Part shown: positions 46,697 through 56,125 of the stretch, in pieces
How the letters are laid out: each line of letters begins with the position of its first letter
How positions within the stretch are numbered: position 1 is the stretch's first letter
Program-made: the position numbers and the translations under genes
Assembly (NCBI RefSeq): GCF_016612505.1
Contig: NZ_JAENRR010000011.1
Location: 58,572-122,571 of the forward strand
DNA from: Carboxylicivirga marina
GTDB lineage: Bacteria; Bacteroidota; Bacteroidia; Bacteroidales; Marinilabiliaceae
Direction: 5' to 3'
Length of the DNA stretch: 64,000 nt
Notes under the pieces: model-generated
Database searches by the model: none
What the model saw: only the letters and a program-made list of their open reading frames with translations
What the model was told of the DNA's origin: nothing

Positions 46697-47272
46697 TTAT
46701 ACAATTCCGGCAAAGCCCATAAAAGCTAATGCCAATAGTCCGGCAACCACTAAAGCAATTGGAGTGCCTTTCATACCTTTAGGAATGTCCATCAAATCTA
46801 ATTGTTCGCGAATTCCGGCAAAGGTGATTAATGCCAATCCAAAACCAATGGCGTGTGATATAGCAAATACAACCGACTTAACAATGTTGGTGTCTTCCAG
46901 GCCAAGGGCCAAAATTGCCACACCTAATATCGCACAGTTAGTGGTAATTAATGGTAAGAATACTCCTAACGCCTGATACAAAGGAGGGCTTACTTTTTTA
47001 AGAATAATTTCTACCAATTGTACCAATGAAGCAATTACCAAAATAAAGGTAATGGTTTGCAGGTATTGTACACCAAACGGCTCCAATACTGCTTTTTGAA
47101 TGAAAAAGGTAACGATGGTAGCAATTACCATTACAAAAGTTACGGCACCGGTCATTCCAATACCCGTAGAGATTTTCTTAGAAACACCAAGGAACGGACA
47201 AATCCCCAGAAACTGGCTCAGTACAATGTTGTTAACAAAGATGGCCGATATAACGATTAAAATATATTCCAT
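46697..47272 (-). CDS. rnfA: Rnf complex subunit A
   Basis: The 191-aa protein with six membrane segments has the family start (MEYILIVISAIFVNNIVLSQ) and the conserved GICPFLG and TTNCAILG motifs, each with a Cys thought to hold a membrane iron-sulfur cluster with RnfE. The Rnf complex oxidises reduced ferredoxin with NAD+ and pumps Na+ or H+. It is the last gene of rnfBCDGEA, 2 bp after rnfE. Confidence 0.95.
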   Translation of the reverse strand: MEYILIVISAIFVNNIVLSQFLGICPFLGVSKKISTGIGMTGAVTFVMVIATIVTFFIQKAVLEPFGVQYLQTITFILVIASLVQLVEIILKKVSPPLYQALGVFLPLITTNCAILGVAILALGLEDTNIVKSVVFAISHAIGFGLALITFAGIREQLDLMDIPKGMKGTPIALVVAGLLALAFMGFAGIV

Positions 47273-47274
47273 GC

Positions 47275-47862
47275 TTATGCCTCCTTTTTAACGTGGTTAA
47301 TAAAAGCGATAAGGTAACCTAAGGCAATAAATGCACCCGGTGCTAATACAAATACCAGCATACCATAGTCTTCAGGGAAAATGGCTGTTCCGAATAATTT
47401 ACCACTACCTAATAATTCACGAATAGAACCTAACATGGTTAAAGCCATGGCAAATCCTAGTCCCATTCCTAATCCATCAACGATAGATGAGCCCAGGTTG
47501 TTTTTTGATGCAAACGCTTCTGCACGTCCTAATACCAAACAGTTCACTACGATTAATGGAATAAATAATCCCAATGAATCGAATAGAGCTGGTACATAGG
47601 CTTGCATCGTCATTTCAACAATGGTTACGAATGTAGCGATTACAACAATAAAAGAAGGGATACGTACTTTATCTGGAATGAAATCCTTGATTAAAGCCAC
47701 TACAAGGTTTGACATCACTAAAACAAATGTTGTTGCCAATCCCATTCCTAATCCGTCAATGGCAGATGAAGTCACACCAAGCGTCGGACACATTCCTAGC
47801 AGAAGCGTGAATACCGCGTTCTCCTTAAAAAAGCCTTTTGAAAAGTTTTTTAACTGGTTCAT
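47275..47862 (-). CDS. rnfE: Rnf complex subunit E
   Basis: The 195-aa membrane protein is paralogous to RnfA, with LGMCPTLGVTSSA and VVNCLVLGRAEAFAS bearing the matching cysteines. Its ATG overlaps the rnfG stop (ATGA), so the genes are translationally coupled. It forms the membrane core with RnfA and RnfD. Confidence 0.95.
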   Translation of the reverse strand: MNQLKNFSKGFFKENAVFTLLLGMCPTLGVTSSAIDGLGMGLATTFVLVMSNLVVALIKDFIPDKVRIPSFIVVIATFVTIVEMTMQAYVPALFDSLGLFIPLIVVNCLVLGRAEAFASKNNLGSSIVDGLGMGLGFAMALTMLGSIRELLGSGKLFGTAIFPEDYGMLVFVLAPGAFIALGYLIAFINHVKKEA

Positions 47863-48491
47863 TCTGTACCTCCTTCCTCAGTTGAGGTATTTGAAGCAAC
47901 CGGCAGGCTGCTTTGGTTTTCAGTATATGTTTCGAAAGCAATGCGTATCGCATCTAAAAAGGCACGCGAACTAATAGTTGCCGCAGTAATGGCATCTACC
48001 TCACCACCATCCTTGCTCACGGTAAGCTTGTTGTTCTTTGGGTGTTTGCCCAAAATACTCTGGTTTCCTTTGTCGGTTTTAAACCAATCAGCCATTTTTG
48101 TTCCCAGCCCCGGTGTTTCTTTGTGTTCCAACACCTGATAGTTAATGATTGTGCCATCAGGCTTTAGGCCAACCATAATTTTGATGTTGCCACTAAATCC
48201 TTTGTTGGTTTGAGATTCGATAGCTACACCTATTAATTCATCGCCTTTTTTAGCTGGGAAAAATTTTAGTACAAATCCCTCTTTTGATGTGAGTTCATAC
48301 ATTTCGTCACCAGGGTTATTGTCAAATCCTGAGACTACTTCTTTAATTGCGGCTTGCTGTTTAGCCATTTTAGCCGCTGCAATAGGTCCTTTGGTGAGCT
48401 CATACATACCGCCCAGCGAAGCCCCTGCCACACATGTGATGACCAGCAGGGTTAAAACCATATTTTTAAGCGTCGATTCTGTTTTTGCCAT
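47859..48491 (-). CDS. rnfG: Rnf complex subunit G (covalent flavin)
   Basis: The protein has 210 aa from the ATG at 48491 (a frame up to 48542 would overlap rnfD). A single N-terminal membrane helix (LKNMVLTLLVITCVAGASLG) precedes an FMN-binding domain. DAITAATISSRAF contains the threonine to which FMN is attached by the flavin transferase (ApbE), which is not in this window. It transfers electrons on the periplasmic side between RnfD and the quinone or NAD side. Confidence 0.93.
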   Translation of the reverse strand: MAKTESTLKNMVLTLLVITCVAGASLGGMYELTKGPIAAAKMAKQQAAIKEVVSGFDNNPGDEMYELTSKEGFVLKFFPAKKGDELIGVAIESQTNKGFSGNIKIMVGLKPDGTIINYQVLEHKETPGLGTKMADWFKTDKGNQSILGKHPKNNKLTVSKDGGEVDAITAATISSRAFLDAIRIAFETYTENQSSLPVASNTSTEEGGTE

Positions 48492-48510
48492 GATTTTTAT
48501 ATTTCCTGCA

Positions 48511-49521
48511 TTAAGCTTTAGCTGGTTTTGCAACTTCGCCAAAACGCTTAGGTTTCACATATTTATCAATTAATGGTACAAATCCGTTCATAATCAGGAT
48601 GGCGAATGAAACACCTTCGGGATAAGCACCAAATACACGAATCACAACTGTGATGACTCCAATTCCGATTCCATATATTATCATTCCTTTGTTGGCCATT
48701 GGTGAGCTAACATAGTCGGTTGCCATAAAAATAGCCCCTAGCATTACACCTCCTGTTAATAAGTGGAATAATGGACCTGCAAATTGCTCCGGGCTTACCA
48801 GATTAAGAATGCCTGTGAAGACAGCTATTGAGCCAATGACTGCAACAGGAATATGCCAGGTAATAATCTTACGAATGAGCATAAAGATTAAGCCAATTAG
48901 TAAAGCTGCTGCGGCCACCTCACCCGCCGAACCGCCCGACAGGCCAAAAAATAATTCCCTGATCGATGGCATATCAACGTGGTTCATTAAGCTGCTCACT
49001 GATTCGCCATTAGCTAAACCTTCTTTCATAATAGATAGAGGAGTAGCTCCTGTTTCTGCATCTAAATAATGTGCTTGCGAGGCAATTGGTTTAGGCCACA
49101 AGGTCATTTGCACCGGAAAGGAGATAAGTAAGAATATTCGACCAACCAATGCCGGGTTAAAAGGGTTATTACCCAATCCGCCAAATGACATTTTACCAAT
49201 GCCAATAGCTACCAAGCTACCGATGATGATAATCCATATTGGTAAATTACTTGGCATGTTAAATGCGAGTAGAAGGCCTGTTAATGCAGCTGAACCATCC
49301 ATAATGGTGGCTTCAGTTTTTAACAGGAACTTTTGAATGGCCCACTCAAAAAATACACACGACAATACCGCTGTGATTGTAACTATTGCAGCGCCCAGGC
49401 CAAAATAGTACAACGAAGCTGCCAGTGCAGGAACCAGGGCTATAATCACCCCATACATGTTCTTTTTCACAGAGTCGCCACTGTGTACATGCGGGGATGG
49501 TGATACGGTTAACCTATTCAT
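48511..49521 (-). CDS. rnfD: Rnf complex subunit D (covalent flavin)
   Basis: The 336-aa protein has about nine membrane segments and the family start SPSPHVHSGDSVKKNMY. The motif ETGATPLSIMKEG contains the threonine carrying covalent FMN. DGSAALTGLLLAFNMP is another conserved loop. With RnfE and RnfA it forms the ion-translocating membrane core. 26 bp separate it from rnfC. Confidence 0.95.
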   Translation of the reverse strand: MNRLTVSPSPHVHSGDSVKKNMYGVIIALVPALAASLYYFGLGAAIVTITAVLSCVFFEWAIQKFLLKTEATIMDGSAALTGLLLAFNMPSNLPIWIIIIGSLVAIGIGKMSFGGLGNNPFNPALVGRIFLLISFPVQMTLWPKPIASQAHYLDAETGATPLSIMKEGLANGESVSSLMNHVDMPSIRELFFGLSGGSAGEVAAAALLIGLIFMLIRKIITWHIPVAVIGSIAVFTGILNLVSPEQFAGPLFHLLTGGVMLGAIFMATDYVSSPMANKGMIIYGIGIGVITVVIRVFGAYPEGVSFAILIMNGFVPLIDKYVKPKRFGEVAKPAKA

Positions 49522-49547
49522 TTTATATCGTATTATTTTATTCTTAG

Positions 49548-50879
49548 TTATTTAGTTCTGCTTCGCATGATTCGACCGACATTGCCTTTGCCCAATCGGA
49601 TATAATCCAATAGTGGACGTCCGGCAGGGCATGTGTAGCTGCACGATCCACATTCAATACAGTCCATAATTTTTTCCTCTTCTGCTCTGTCCCAAATAGC
49701 TTTATCAGAGACCGTACTTAGCAAGTAAGGCGAAAGTCCCATTGGGCAAACAGTAACACACTTAGAGCAACGAATACAAGCTTCCATTTTCGGACGCTTG
49801 GCGATTTTATCAGGCATAATTAGTACCCCTGAACTTCCTTTGGTAATTGGCACCTCTGTTGATGATAGTGCTTTACCCATCATAGGACCGCCACCAATCA
49901 CTTTGCCGGTGTCCTCAGGTAAACCGCCAGCTGCTTCAATTAGTTGGTTTAGAGGTGTTCCAACACGAGTCATGAAGTTAGAAGGTTTTGAAACTGATTT
50001 ACCAGTAACGGTAACCACACGTTCAAACAGAGGTTTATTCTTCTGAATAGCCTCATATACAGCTACTGTCGTGCCAACGTTTTGTACTACTGCGCCAACT
50101 TCAATCGGTAATTTACCTGAAGGAATCTGACGTTGAATACAGGCGTCAATTAATTGTTTTTCGCCACCTTGAGGGTATTGTACTTTAAGTGGTTGGATGC
50201 TGATGCCTTCATACTTAGATGCCAGGTCTTTCATATGCTTGATGGCATCAGGCTTGTTGTTTTCAATACCAATGATGGCCTTGTCTACTTTAAGAGCCTT
50301 CATTAATATTTGTGTACCCACCATCATTTCATCACCTTTTTCCATCATTAATTGATGGTCGGCAGTTAAGTAAGGCTCACATTCGACACCATTTAATATT
50401 AGTACCTCACATTTTTTACCTGGAGGCACTGAAAGCTTAACATGGGCCGGGAAAGTAGCACCACCAAGTCCTACAATTCCTGCTTCTCCTACCTTCTTAA
50501 CTATTTCTTCGGGTGTAGCTGTGATTTCTGTTACTAAATCTTCAGAACGATCTATGCTTTCGTCCCATTCATCACCTTCCGTTTTGATGATGATGGCTTT
50601 ACGTTTGTATCCACTGGCATCTAGTACCTCATCTATTTTAAATACTTTTCCTGAAACAGGTGAATGGATGTTAGCTGATACAAAACCAGTTGACTTGGCA
50701 ATTAACTGACCCACTTTTACCTCGTCGCCTTTATTAACAACAGGCTCTGAAGGTGCTCCAATATGTTGGGCAATAGGAACCGAAACTTGCTCGGGAACGG
50801 GCAAGATCTCAATCTTTTGTCCGGCTGAGAATTTGTTTTCTGCCGGGTGAACCCCTCCTAATGAGAATGTTTTTAACAC
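49548..50879 (-). CDS. rnfC: Rnf complex subunit C (NADH/FMN, 4Fe-4S)
   Basis: The 443-aa protein has an N-terminal lipoyl-like barrel (GAPSEPVVNKGDEVKVGQLI), a Rossmann-like FMN/NADH domain (VGLGGATFPAHVKLS and EPYLTADHQLMM) and two 4Fe-4S motifs (CIRCSKCVTVCPMG, CIECGSCSYTCPAG). The GTG start at 50879 has TAGGAGGA 7 nt upstream and replaces an ATG. At 443 aa it lacks the long Ala-rich C-terminal extension of enterobacterial RnfC. It oxidises or reduces NAD at the cytoplasmic side. Confidence 0.94.
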   Translation of the reverse strand: MLKTFSLGGVHPAENKFSAGQKIEILPVPEQVSVPIAQHIGAPSEPVVNKGDEVKVGQLIAKSTGFVSANIHSPVSGKVFKIDEVLDASGYKRKAIIIKTEGDEWDESIDRSEDLVTEITATPEEIVKKVGEAGIVGLGGATFPAHVKLSVPPGKKCEVLILNGVECEPYLTADHQLMMEKGDEMMVGTQILMKALKVDKAIIGIENNKPDAIKHMKDLASKYEGISIQPLKVQYPQGGEKQLIDACIQRQIPSGKLPIEVGAVVQNVGTTVAVYEAIQKNKPLFERVVTVTGKSVSKPSNFMTRVGTPLNQLIEAAGGLPEDTGKVIGGGPMMGKALSSTEVPITKGSSGVLIMPDKIAKRPKMEACIRCSKCVTVCPMGLSPYLLSTVSDKAIWDRAEEEKIMDCIECGSCSYTCPAGRPLLDYIRLGKGNVGRIMRSRTK

Positions 50880-50960
50880 GATTGGTCCTCCTATTTTATA
50901 ATGTTTTTAATCATTTTTCTTATCTCTATATACGCTATTGATTAAGCGCTAGTAGCATTT

Positions 50961-51821
50961 CTATTCTGCTTTTTCTTCCACTGGCTTTTCCACCTTTGGT
51001 TTTGGAGGTGGGAAATTGACCATGTGAATGGCATTGGTTGGGCATTCAGCTACACACTTGCGACATAACTTACATTTGTTGTAGTCGATGTAGGCCAGAT
51101 TGTTTTCCACTTCAATGGCATCAAAAGGACAGATTTTCTGACACTTTTTACAGCCAATACAAGCAGCCGAACATGCTTTTTTAGCAGCACCACCTTTATC
51201 TGTATTAATACAAGAAACAAAGATGCGACGACTCTTAGGCCCTTTTTTGCGTAACTCAATAATGTCTTTCGGACAAGCAGTAACACAAGCACCACACGAT
51301 ACACAATTGTCTTCGATGATGACAGGTAGTCCTGTTTTTTCATCCATGTACATGGCATTGAAATCACAAGCATCGACACATTCTCCCAGGCCTAAACAAC
51401 CATTGGAACAACCTGTGTCACCTCCATAGAGTGAAGACGCAATTGTACATGAGGTTGCACCATCATATTCAGTAATACGTGGGCGGTTTTCGCAAGTGCC
51501 ATTACAGCGAACAACTGCCACCATTGGGTCAGCAGCTGCTACTTCCTTGCCTAAGATGGCAGCGGTAGCACTCATGGTATCAGCACCTCCAACCGGACAG
51601 TTCAAGTCAGAAATGTCATCCGCTTTTACCATCGCTTCAGCAAAGGCCCGACAACCGGGGAAGCCACAACCACCACAGTTGGCTGCAGGTAAAGCTTCTT
51701 CAACCTGATCAATCCGGGGATCTTCAAAAACTTTGAATTTCTGTGCTACAAAATAAAGTATGATAGCGGCCAAAGCCCCTAACACACCTAACGAGATTAT
51801 AGTTATCAGAACAACATTCAT
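50961..51821 (-). CDS. rnfB: Rnf complex subunit B (ferredoxin-interacting, multi-cluster)
   Basis: The 286-aa protein has an N-terminal membrane anchor (VVLITIISLGVLGALAAIIL), a CGGCGFPGCRAFAE motif followed by NCPVGG (4Fe-4S cluster next to the membrane), then ferredoxin-like motifs CVSCGACVTACPKD, CIGCKKCQKICPFD and CKLCRKCVAECPTN. The Pro/Lys/Glu tail is low in complexity. It accepts electrons from ferredoxin and passes them into the complex. It follows the rseC-like gene by 2 bp. Confidence 0.95.
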   Translation of the reverse strand: MNVVLITIISLGVLGALAAIILYFVAQKFKVFEDPRIDQVEEALPAANCGGCGFPGCRAFAEAMVKADDISDLNCPVGGADTMSATAAILGKEVAAADPMVAVVRCNGTCENRPRITEYDGATSCTIASSLYGGDTGCSNGCLGLGECVDACDFNAMYMDEKTGLPVIIEDNCVSCGACVTACPKDIIELRKKGPKSRRIFVSCINTDKGGAAKKACSAACIGCKKCQKICPFDAIEVENNLAYIDYNKCKLCRKCVAECPTNAIHMVNFPPPKPKVEKPVEEKAE

Positions 51822-51823
51822 AT

Positions 51824-52249
51824 TTAGTTGATTTGATGTTTTATAGTAAATGAAAAAGTTCGTTTTAGTTTATCTTTTAGCAGATAAATACCAGCATAGT
51901 AAGGAACCAAAATAGCCAATGCTAAACCGCCAGCTAATAATTCATTACCTGTTATGAAAAATGTACTTATTAAGGCTGCTAAAATTAAAAGTATAGGGTA
52001 GATGTAGGCCAAAAGAACCGCCTTAGGAGCCAAGGACTTTTTACCCATGAGCATTACCTTTTGACCCGTTTGAAAGCCGGTTTCTGATTGATAGATGTCA
52101 ATGAGTTTATCCTGTAAATCGGCTGCTGTGCACGAGCCTTTAGCATGGCACGATGCGCAAGCTGATTCGTTCACAATCCTCACTTTAATGTGTTGAGGAT
52201 TAAGCTCTGTCACTATGCCTTCATGCTCTATGTAATCTAAGTCTGCCAT
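51824..52249 (-). CDS. RseC/SoxR-reducing system family protein
   Basis: The 141-aa protein has an N-terminal soluble segment with four cysteines (ESACASCHAKGSCTAAD) and two C-terminal membrane helices (VLLAYIYPILLILAALIST and LLAGGLALAILVPYYAGIYLL), the layout of RseC. In enterobacteria RseC acts with the Rsx/Rnf complex to keep SoxR reduced. Here it is the first gene of the rnf operon, so it is more likely an accessory or assembly factor. TACATTTG at 52270-52263 (-) is a plausible -7 element just upstream. Confidence 0.9.
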   Translation of the reverse strand: MADLDYIEHEGIVTELNPQHIKVRIVNESACASCHAKGSCTAADLQDKLIDIYQSETGFQTGQKVMLMGKKSLAPKAVLLAYIYPILLILAALISTFFITGNELLAGGLALAILVPYYAGIYLLKDKLKRTFSFTIKHQIN

Positions 52250-52470
52250 ATACGTAGGGTGACAAATGTAGCGAAGTAATGGAATTGTCGCATATGTTAA
52301 AAGATATTTGTATTTAGAATGAATTAAAATAAGGAGGAGTACTTACAGTTAATTAGCTATTATTAAGCAATATTGAAGCTGAGTGCGGCTAATTTATTGG
52401 TGTTAAAAGATTTATAAAGAAAAAAATCAGTAATTGATTAAAGAAAATTCTCTTGAATAATAGGGGGTTC

Positions 52471-54519
52471 TTATAAGGTAATGCTAAAACCTCCGTATAG
52501 ATTAAACGGCAATGCAGGGTAATAATATCTGGGCTGATTGTTTCCAAAAGATGGTGCATTTATGAGTAGCATTGAAGCATAATGTGTATTCAGAAGGTTG
52601 TTAGCACCTAAATAGATGTTCGCTGCCAAGGATTTCCATTTAAGTTTTCGACTTACTTTTGCATTTAATACACCAAAAGGAGTATATGATTTGTTATTAC
52701 TATCGTTTAGAAATTGTTCACCATACTGGCGGTAGTTTAATATTAAAGTATTACCTGCTGCTTGGTAAGTGGCTTGTGTGAAAAGAGAATACTGAGGGAT
52801 ACCTGGCAAATGATTGCCACTAAAATCAATACCATCATCGATGAATTCATTAAACTTGTTTATTGAGTAGGCAAACGTACCGGATAGAGTCAATGAATTT
52901 GCATGCCATAAAAGACGATGATTGATACTGGTTTCAATTCCTTTATGATCGGTCTTACCAGCATTCACACCATAGAACACTGCTTCACTTTCACGTTTTG
53001 TGACCAGGAGGTTTTTCATCTGCATCCAATAAGCAGTTAGTTCGGCATTGGTGTTTCCACTCGATGATGAAAAACGGTATCCGAAATCGACGTGATACCC
53101 TTCTTCTGGTTTAATTTCGTCATTAAACCCTCCAGAAGGTAACTGAGCTTCTTCAACCGATGGTGGGGAAAAACCATGCCCAGCTGCCATATAAATGTTA
53201 GAATGCTTGTAAAGTTGGTAGTTAGCTCCTATTCTGGGTGAAAAAACAATAGGATATTGATGGCTTGTTTTTAAATCGTTGAACTCATCTGTGTTATTAT
53301 ATTGTGTGAGATTTACATTGAAACCTCCCTGGATACTTAATTCAGGAGTTAAGAAGTAATGAGCTAAACCAAAGGTGTTGATGTATGTCCGTTCAATAGT
53401 GTTTTTACTCAATGGTGTGCCCTTGTTGTGTTCTTTAACTCCAAGGAGCGTGAGCTTGTTTTTTTCAAACATAACTTCAATACCACCTTCCATTTTTATT
53501 TTCTCGAATTGGTAGCTCAACTTATCGCGTATGCCAATGGCAAGTTTTGTTTCGTCAAGCTGATTAAAAGGGCGAAGCTCATCCAGATTGGTGATGATGC
53601 TGAAAAGATTGATCGAATGCGTTAAGTTTTGATTCAATGCTGAGCTCAGTGCTATATTAAAAATGTGTCGATTCGAATTTTCGTAGCCGCAAATGGCAGC
53701 CCATGAATCAGCCGCTTTGCTTGGCTCATTATGAAAGTCAGTACTGTCTAATGAGCTGGGGATTTGACCATTAAAATGGCGAAAATTATATAGATAATGC
53801 ATATGATGCTTGCCTAATCGATATTTTCCTTTGAGCGTGATGTTGTATCTTTTATAAGCACTGTTATCTCTATAACCGTCCGTTTTAAGTTGCCCGGCAG
53901 TGAGCCAGGTTTTGCCTCGTTTAGCTGACAGTAGTATTGATATTTGGTTGGAAAAAGTACCATAAGCTGCTACTTCACTTTTAAGATTCAGGTGATACGA
54001 ATTATTATTTAATTCCCATGGGTTTATAACAATAACTCCTCCTAATCCGGCTCCATAAAGGGCAGATGCCGGGCCTTTTAATACCACTATGTTATTGATG
54101 TCATTAAAACCTATGTCTTCAATGGAACTCACGCCATCACCATCGGTCATAGGAATATCGCCCCAATAGACTTTGATGCGATTGCTATTGTATGGAGTAC
54201 GCGAGCCAATGCCCCGTATGGTGATTCGGCTTGTGCTCAATGTACCTTCTTGCATAAATACACCAGGTATGGCATTAAGCTGATTGGCAATTTGATATGA
54301 GTTGCCGTTTTCCAAAGACAATGAGTCGATTATTGATATGCTTCCGCTCCACTGTTTTAAAGCCCAAATGCTAAAGGGGGCATTCACCGAAACTTCATTC
54401 AGTAACAAGTGCTTTGGCTGAATGGTATCCGATATTTCGCCTCGATTAATTTGTGAATATGTAGTTAAACCAATTAATAAACTTATGGCAATAACTAAAT
54501 GGCGCAAGTTAGGTCGCAT
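52471..54519 (-). CDS. TonB-dependent outer-membrane receptor
   Basis: The 682-aa protein has a signal peptide (MRPNLRHLVIAISLLIGLTT). The plug domain (about 40-170) includes RITIRGIGSRTPYNSNRIKVYW and VVLKGPASALYGAGLGGVIVIN, and a 22-strand-type barrel ends NLYGGFSITL. The usual SusC-type N-terminal carboxypeptidase-regulatory domain is absent, so it is a classic FecA/BtuB-like transporter, not a polysaccharide SusC. Its start codon immediately follows the stop of the PQQ dehydrogenase gene, with no spacer, so the two are one transcript. The likely substrate is a cofactor or metal complex; PQQ is an attractive candidate by context. Confidence 0.9.
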   Translation of the reverse strand: MRPNLRHLVIAISLLIGLTTYSQINRGEISDTIQPKHLLLNEVSVNAPFSIWALKQWSGSISIIDSLSLENGNSYQIANQLNAIPGVFMQEGTLSTSRITIRGIGSRTPYNSNRIKVYWGDIPMTDGDGVSSIEDIGFNDINNIVVLKGPASALYGAGLGGVIVINPWELNNNSYHLNLKSEVAAYGTFSNQISILLSAKRGKTWLTAGQLKTDGYRDNSAYKRYNITLKGKYRLGKHHMHYLYNFRHFNGQIPSSLDSTDFHNEPSKAADSWAAICGYENSNRHIFNIALSSALNQNLTHSINLFSIITNLDELRPFNQLDETKLAIGIRDKLSYQFEKIKMEGGIEVMFEKNKLTLLGVKEHNKGTPLSKNTIERTYINTFGLAHYFLTPELSIQGGFNVNLTQYNNTDEFNDLKTSHQYPIVFSPRIGANYQLYKHSNIYMAAGHGFSPPSVEEAQLPSGGFNDEIKPEEGYHVDFGYRFSSSSGNTNAELTAYWMQMKNLLVTKRESEAVFYGVNAGKTDHKGIETSINHRLLWHANSLTLSGTFAYSINKFNEFIDDGIDFSGNHLPGIPQYSLFTQATYQAAGNTLILNYRQYGEQFLNDSNNKSYTPFGVLNAKVSRKLKWKSLAANIYLGANNLLNTHYASMLLINAPSFGNNQPRYYYPALPFNLYGGFSITL

Positions 54520-55914
54520 TTACAGGGGCATTAATCTTAGGATTTTACCGGGTTTCTCAATGGCCACATAAATATATCCATCAGGACTTACTTCAACGTT
54601 TCTAACGCGACCAATACCTTCCAGTAATTTTTCCTCATGAATGACTTTTTCACCCTCAAGTACAACACGATGAAGGTATTCAAAACGAAGTGAACCAGTG
54701 AGAATATCATTTTTCCATTGTGGATAACGCTCACCTTTTACAAAGGTCATTCCGCAAGGTGCTATACTTGGTACCCAGTAATGCAATGGCTGTTCCATAC
54801 CCACTTTGGCGGTGTCATTGGTAAAGGTGGTACCATTGTAATTAATACCAAATGATATAATTGGCCATCCGTAGTTTTTACCAGGCTCTACAATATTAAT
54901 TTCATCACCTCCTTTTGGTCCATGTTCATCGGTCCAGATATGACCTGTAACAGGGTGCATGCAAACTCCTTGTGGATTGCGATGACCATAGGAATATATG
55001 GATGGTTTAGCACCTTTAACGTTAATAAATGGATTATCTTCAGGAATGCTACCATCGTCGTAAATACGGTGGATTTTTCCGCAATCATTATCAAGAGATT
55101 GGGGATTTTTGTCTCTGTTACCTCTATCTCCAACTGAGAAGTATAAGTAGCCTTCTGTATCAAATTCCAGTTTACAGCCGTAATGATGACGTTTGTTTGT
55201 TTCAGGCGAAGCTTTAAATATGACTTCTTTATCAATTAATTGATCATTGTGTAAGCGAGCGCGCATGATGGCTGTATTGGCAATGTTTTTGTTATTTTCA
55301 TTAGGAGAGGAGTAAGCCAGGTAAATCCAACCGTTTTGTTGATAGTTTGGGTGTAATTCTAAATCGAGCAATCCACCCTGACCTTTTGCCATCACTTCTG
55401 GTGATTGTAGTATTTTAATGAGTTGCTTGTCTGAAGAATAACGAAGAAGATCACCATTTCTTTCGGAAATAAGCAGTGAGCCATCAGGTAGGAATTCTAA
55501 TCCCCAGGGTACATCCAGGCCCCTGACTACAGTGTCAACTTTGAATGTTTGCACTTCGCTTTGGTGAATAGCAGAAGAAGCTGTTTTATCTGTAGTGAGC
55601 GTTTTTTGTTTGGCCAACAGAAGAATATAGTCAGCCAATTCTTCGATTTGGTCATCGTTAAGTCCTTCTTTAAAAGAAGGCATTCCAAACGAAACCCGAC
55701 CTAATTTTATACTGTTTATTATCTCGTCTTTACTGCCTCCAAACAGCCATTGACGTTCGGTGAAAGGCGATTTATGTTCATTGTGGCAGCCTATGCAATA
55801 ACTGTCGTATAGCTCATTCCCTTTTAGCGTACTATGCCCATTTGCTTTTTTGTCATGGCAGCTTATTAATGCCAAGCCAATCATCATTAGTGCTATTATA
55901 CCCTTGTTTTTCAT
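54520..55914 (-). CDS. Lipoprotein cytochrome c fused to a PQQ-dependent sugar dehydrogenase
   Basis: The 464-aa protein has a lipoprotein signal (LALISC, Cys19), so it is anchored by lipid. Residues about 30-105 are a class I cytochrome c with heme motif CIGCH (C40-C43-H44) and the distal Met in SFGMPSF. Residues 130-464 form a six-bladed PQQ-glucose/sorbosone dehydrogenase propeller (LDVPWGLEFLPDGSLLISER, GQGGLLDLELHP, YGHRNPQGVCMHP, WTDEHGPKGGDE), the family that oxidises aldose sugars with PQQ. The fused heme would pass electrons to the respiratory chain. No PQQ biosynthesis genes are present. Confidence 0.9.
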   Translation of the reverse strand: MKNKGIIALMMIGLALISCHDKKANGHSTLKGNELYDSYCIGCHNEHKSPFTERQWLFGGSKDEIINSIKLGRVSFGMPSFKEGLNDDQIEELADYILLLAKQKTLTTDKTASSAIHQSEVQTFKVDTVVRGLDVPWGLEFLPDGSLLISERNGDLLRYSSDKQLIKILQSPEVMAKGQGGLLDLELHPNYQQNGWIYLAYSSPNENNKNIANTAIMRARLHNDQLIDKEVIFKASPETNKRHHYGCKLEFDTEGYLYFSVGDRGNRDKNPQSLDNDCGKIHRIYDDGSIPEDNPFINVKGAKPSIYSYGHRNPQGVCMHPVTGHIWTDEHGPKGGDEINIVEPGKNYGWPIISFGINYNGTTFTNDTAKVGMEQPLHYWVPSIAPCGMTFVKGERYPQWKNDILTGSLRFEYLHRVVLEGEKVIHEEKLLEGIGRVRNVEVSPDGYIYVAIEKPGKILRLMPL

Positions 55915-56125
55915 ACTGGTTGGAATTTGGGTTTCTCATAGCTAGTAACAATGTAGAATTGATATTGTTAATGGATTGAATAATTAAGATTCTAAGAAAT
56001 AGATTTCCTAGGAAGTAGTCGTGAATATTCGGGGTGGATTTGTACTAATAAAATCCCTAAATTGGTTATTCTCACTATGTAATGCTAAATATTTACATTC
56101 ACTATAACCCTTAATTGATTTAACT

